A stretch of DNA of 64,000 nucleotides, taken from Cornus controversa (taxonomy: Eukaryota > Streptophyta > Magnoliopsida > Cornales > Cornaceae). The position numbers and the translations under genes were made by a program. The DNA lies in assembly GCA_026545225.1 (NCBI GenBank), contig CM048845.1, forward strand, positions 106,157,033 to 106,221,032. Reading direction: 5' to 3'. Below are positions 62,842 to 64,000 of the stretch, piece by piece (position 1 is the first letter of the stretch; each line of letters opens with the position of its first letter). The notes beneath the pieces are model-generated. The model saw nothing but the letters and a program-made list of their open reading frames with translations. It was not told the origin of the DNA and did not search any database.

Positions 62842-63238
62842 TGATGCAGAACTAGAAAGAAGAACCAGAAAGAAAGCAGGTGGTGAGAAAATGGAAGAAG
62901 AGATGAGACTAGAAGAAAGGGGTGCAAAAGAGAGTGAATAGATAGGTTAGACAGATGGATGGGTTGAGAAAAGCAAGAAATCAAGAATAGAAATGGGGGA
63001 AGAAGAAGAACAGAGAGAACTCAGAAGAAGCAATAATCAATAATGTCCAAAAACTACCAAGGTCTGTTACGTGAAAGCCTTTTATAGGCAAACCCTAGAA
63101 GAAAATAAAATGAAATGAAATACCCAATAATTACTAAAAATAACCGGTAAACACTAAAATAAAATAAAAACTAAAGTATCCCTAGCAAAATGTCCCTGCG
63201 CCTGACGTAAGTGCGAAACACCTCATGATCTCCCATCA
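62842..63238 (-). mobile_element. Solo LTR of the 1591-3619 family
   Basis: It begins TGATGCAGAACTAG and ends TCTCCCATCA, and is flanked by the 5-bp duplication CTTTC (62837-62841 and 63239-63243). The body shares GATGAGACTAGAAGAA, GGTTGAGAAAAGCAAG and TATAGGCAAACCCTA-type blocks with the LTRs at 1591-2075 and 3160-3619. No internal sequence is left, so it arose by LTR-LTR recombination. Confidence 0.88.
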
Positions 63239-63243
63239 CTTTC

Positions 63244-63869
63244 TTATTTATTATACAGATTGTTATGTGTGGTAAACAATAACACTGTCAACCACAGGTT
63301 TGAGAATTATATCTTCACTGCTCCATGATTTACTTTTAAGAGATGGACTTTCATCCCGAGATCTTTTTTGTGCACTGCTTAGTATATTCTAGCAAACCTA
63401 CAGAATTTTCTTTTCATTTCTTTCTGGTAGGTAGAAAACCTGCAGATTCGTGGTGCTACAACACGATGAGCATCATATGCTACCTTTTTTAAGCTTCTCT
63501 TTTAGAAATTCCCAAAGTTCCTGGAAGGGACTTGATGGTTTTTCTCTCTTTCACACATGTAACTTTGTTTATGTATGTTTGTTATTTTGCTGACTTTGAA
63601 AGGTGGTTTGTGCAGAATGCAGGAAGCTTTGTCAGTGGACTCATCAGGAATAAAGTGCTCATATGATGTTTCGAGCTCGCTGAAGATATATGGTTTGGGG
63701 CACCTTTAGTATTCCATTTCTCATCTTTCTTGTTATGAACTTGGATAAGCTTTTGAATTTCTTCAGGAAAAACCCTGTTGTGCAAGGCTTACTTCTTGAT
63801 GTTGTTCTGAATCGTATACAAACTTAATAACATTTGGGTTGTTTAAAATCTATTGCCTTGTTAATTGTC
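63244..63869. other. Intergenic DNA, nothing certain
   Basis: A stretch at 63617-63666 after a TTTGTGCAG acceptor-like site is briefly open, but I cannot assign it to a gene. Confidence 0.35.
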
Positions 63870-64000
63870 ACAGGTGGTTGAGTTGGACAAGAGCTTCTTT
63901 GTCATCCCAAGGGTCTCGAGTTTGACTCTAATAAGATCAAGCCTCACCATGAGCTAACCCGATACATGTGGTTAGGATAGGATGCAGTCTTAGGTATCCG
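63870..64000 (+). mobile_element. tRNA-derived SINE, running off the window
   Basis: A box-A-like GGTGGTTGAGTTGGACAAG and a box-B-like GGTCTCGAGTTTGACTC are about 40 bases apart, followed by GATCAAGCCTCACC and TGTGGTTAGGATAGGATG. This resembles plant tRNA-derived SINEs. The 3' end is cut by the window edge. Confidence 0.5.

Noticed and set aside
63617-63666. A terminal exon (after TTTGTGCAG) reading NAGSFVSGLIRNKVLI
   Set aside because: No upstream exons, no recognised family, and one short frame is not enough.

Overview
This is nuclear genomic DNA from a eudicot plant. The evidence is GT-AG introns, AT-rich intergenic and intronic DNA, land-plant gene families, and many plant transposon types (Copia, a Gypsy-type LTR, terminal-repeat LTR derivatives, hAT, Mutator-like, Tourist-like MITEs, tRNA-derived SINEs, a LINE relic). 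I cannot name the species.

Five host loci are readable. (1) 852-9879 (+): last four coding exons of a ZIP-family putative zinc transporter (At3g08650 type), whose 5' exons lie before the window. (2) 11494-12576 (-): a RETICULATA-RELATED (DUF3411) chloroplast protein with a 5'-UTR intron. (3) 22456-25195 (-): a class III peroxidase with readable exons but a frameshift and a nonsense codon, so probably a pseudogene. (4) 32086-41162 (-): a seven-exon STAR/KH-domain RNA-binding protein. (5) 49339-49679 (+): a two-exon 65-residue MWFE/NDUFA1 subunit of mitochondrial complex I. From memory, loci 5, 4, 2 and 1 correspond to consecutive Arabidopsis genes At3g08610 to At3g08650, so this looks like an old collinear block swollen by transposons. 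The peroxidase is the extra member.

Transposon layout: ZIP introns hold an LTR element with three LTR copies (1591-3619) and a hAT-in-hAT nest (5668-6714, with 6235-6452 inside). The 14.6-31 kb stretch holds a Tourist MITE, a hAT element, a decayed Copia, the peroxidase and a Mutator-like element. KH introns carry SINEs. 41-49 kb has a long Gypsy-type LTR, hAT and Tourist elements, and a 60-bp minisatellite. 49968-54925 is a Copia with a scrambled, partly inverted 5' part. 56-63.3 kb has a hAT MITE, a LINE relic, a deletion-derivative Copia and a solo LTR. Target-site duplications were found by eye for many of these.

The most interesting feature is a family of related non-coding units in the same orientation around the peroxidase (copies at about 15.9, 21.2, 28.3 and 29.5 kb, and a fragment at 25.9 kb). 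Four of them contain an imperfect foldback. In three, both arms encode, on opposite strands, a motif of the neighbouring peroxidase's exon 2 (TLKGFNFI). In the fourth the arms appear to encode a different exon-2 motif. The arms show paired changes between copies. This is the arrangement expected for young MIRNA or siRNA-hairpin loci born by inverted duplication of a target gene. Expression and processing cannot be judged from sequence alone.
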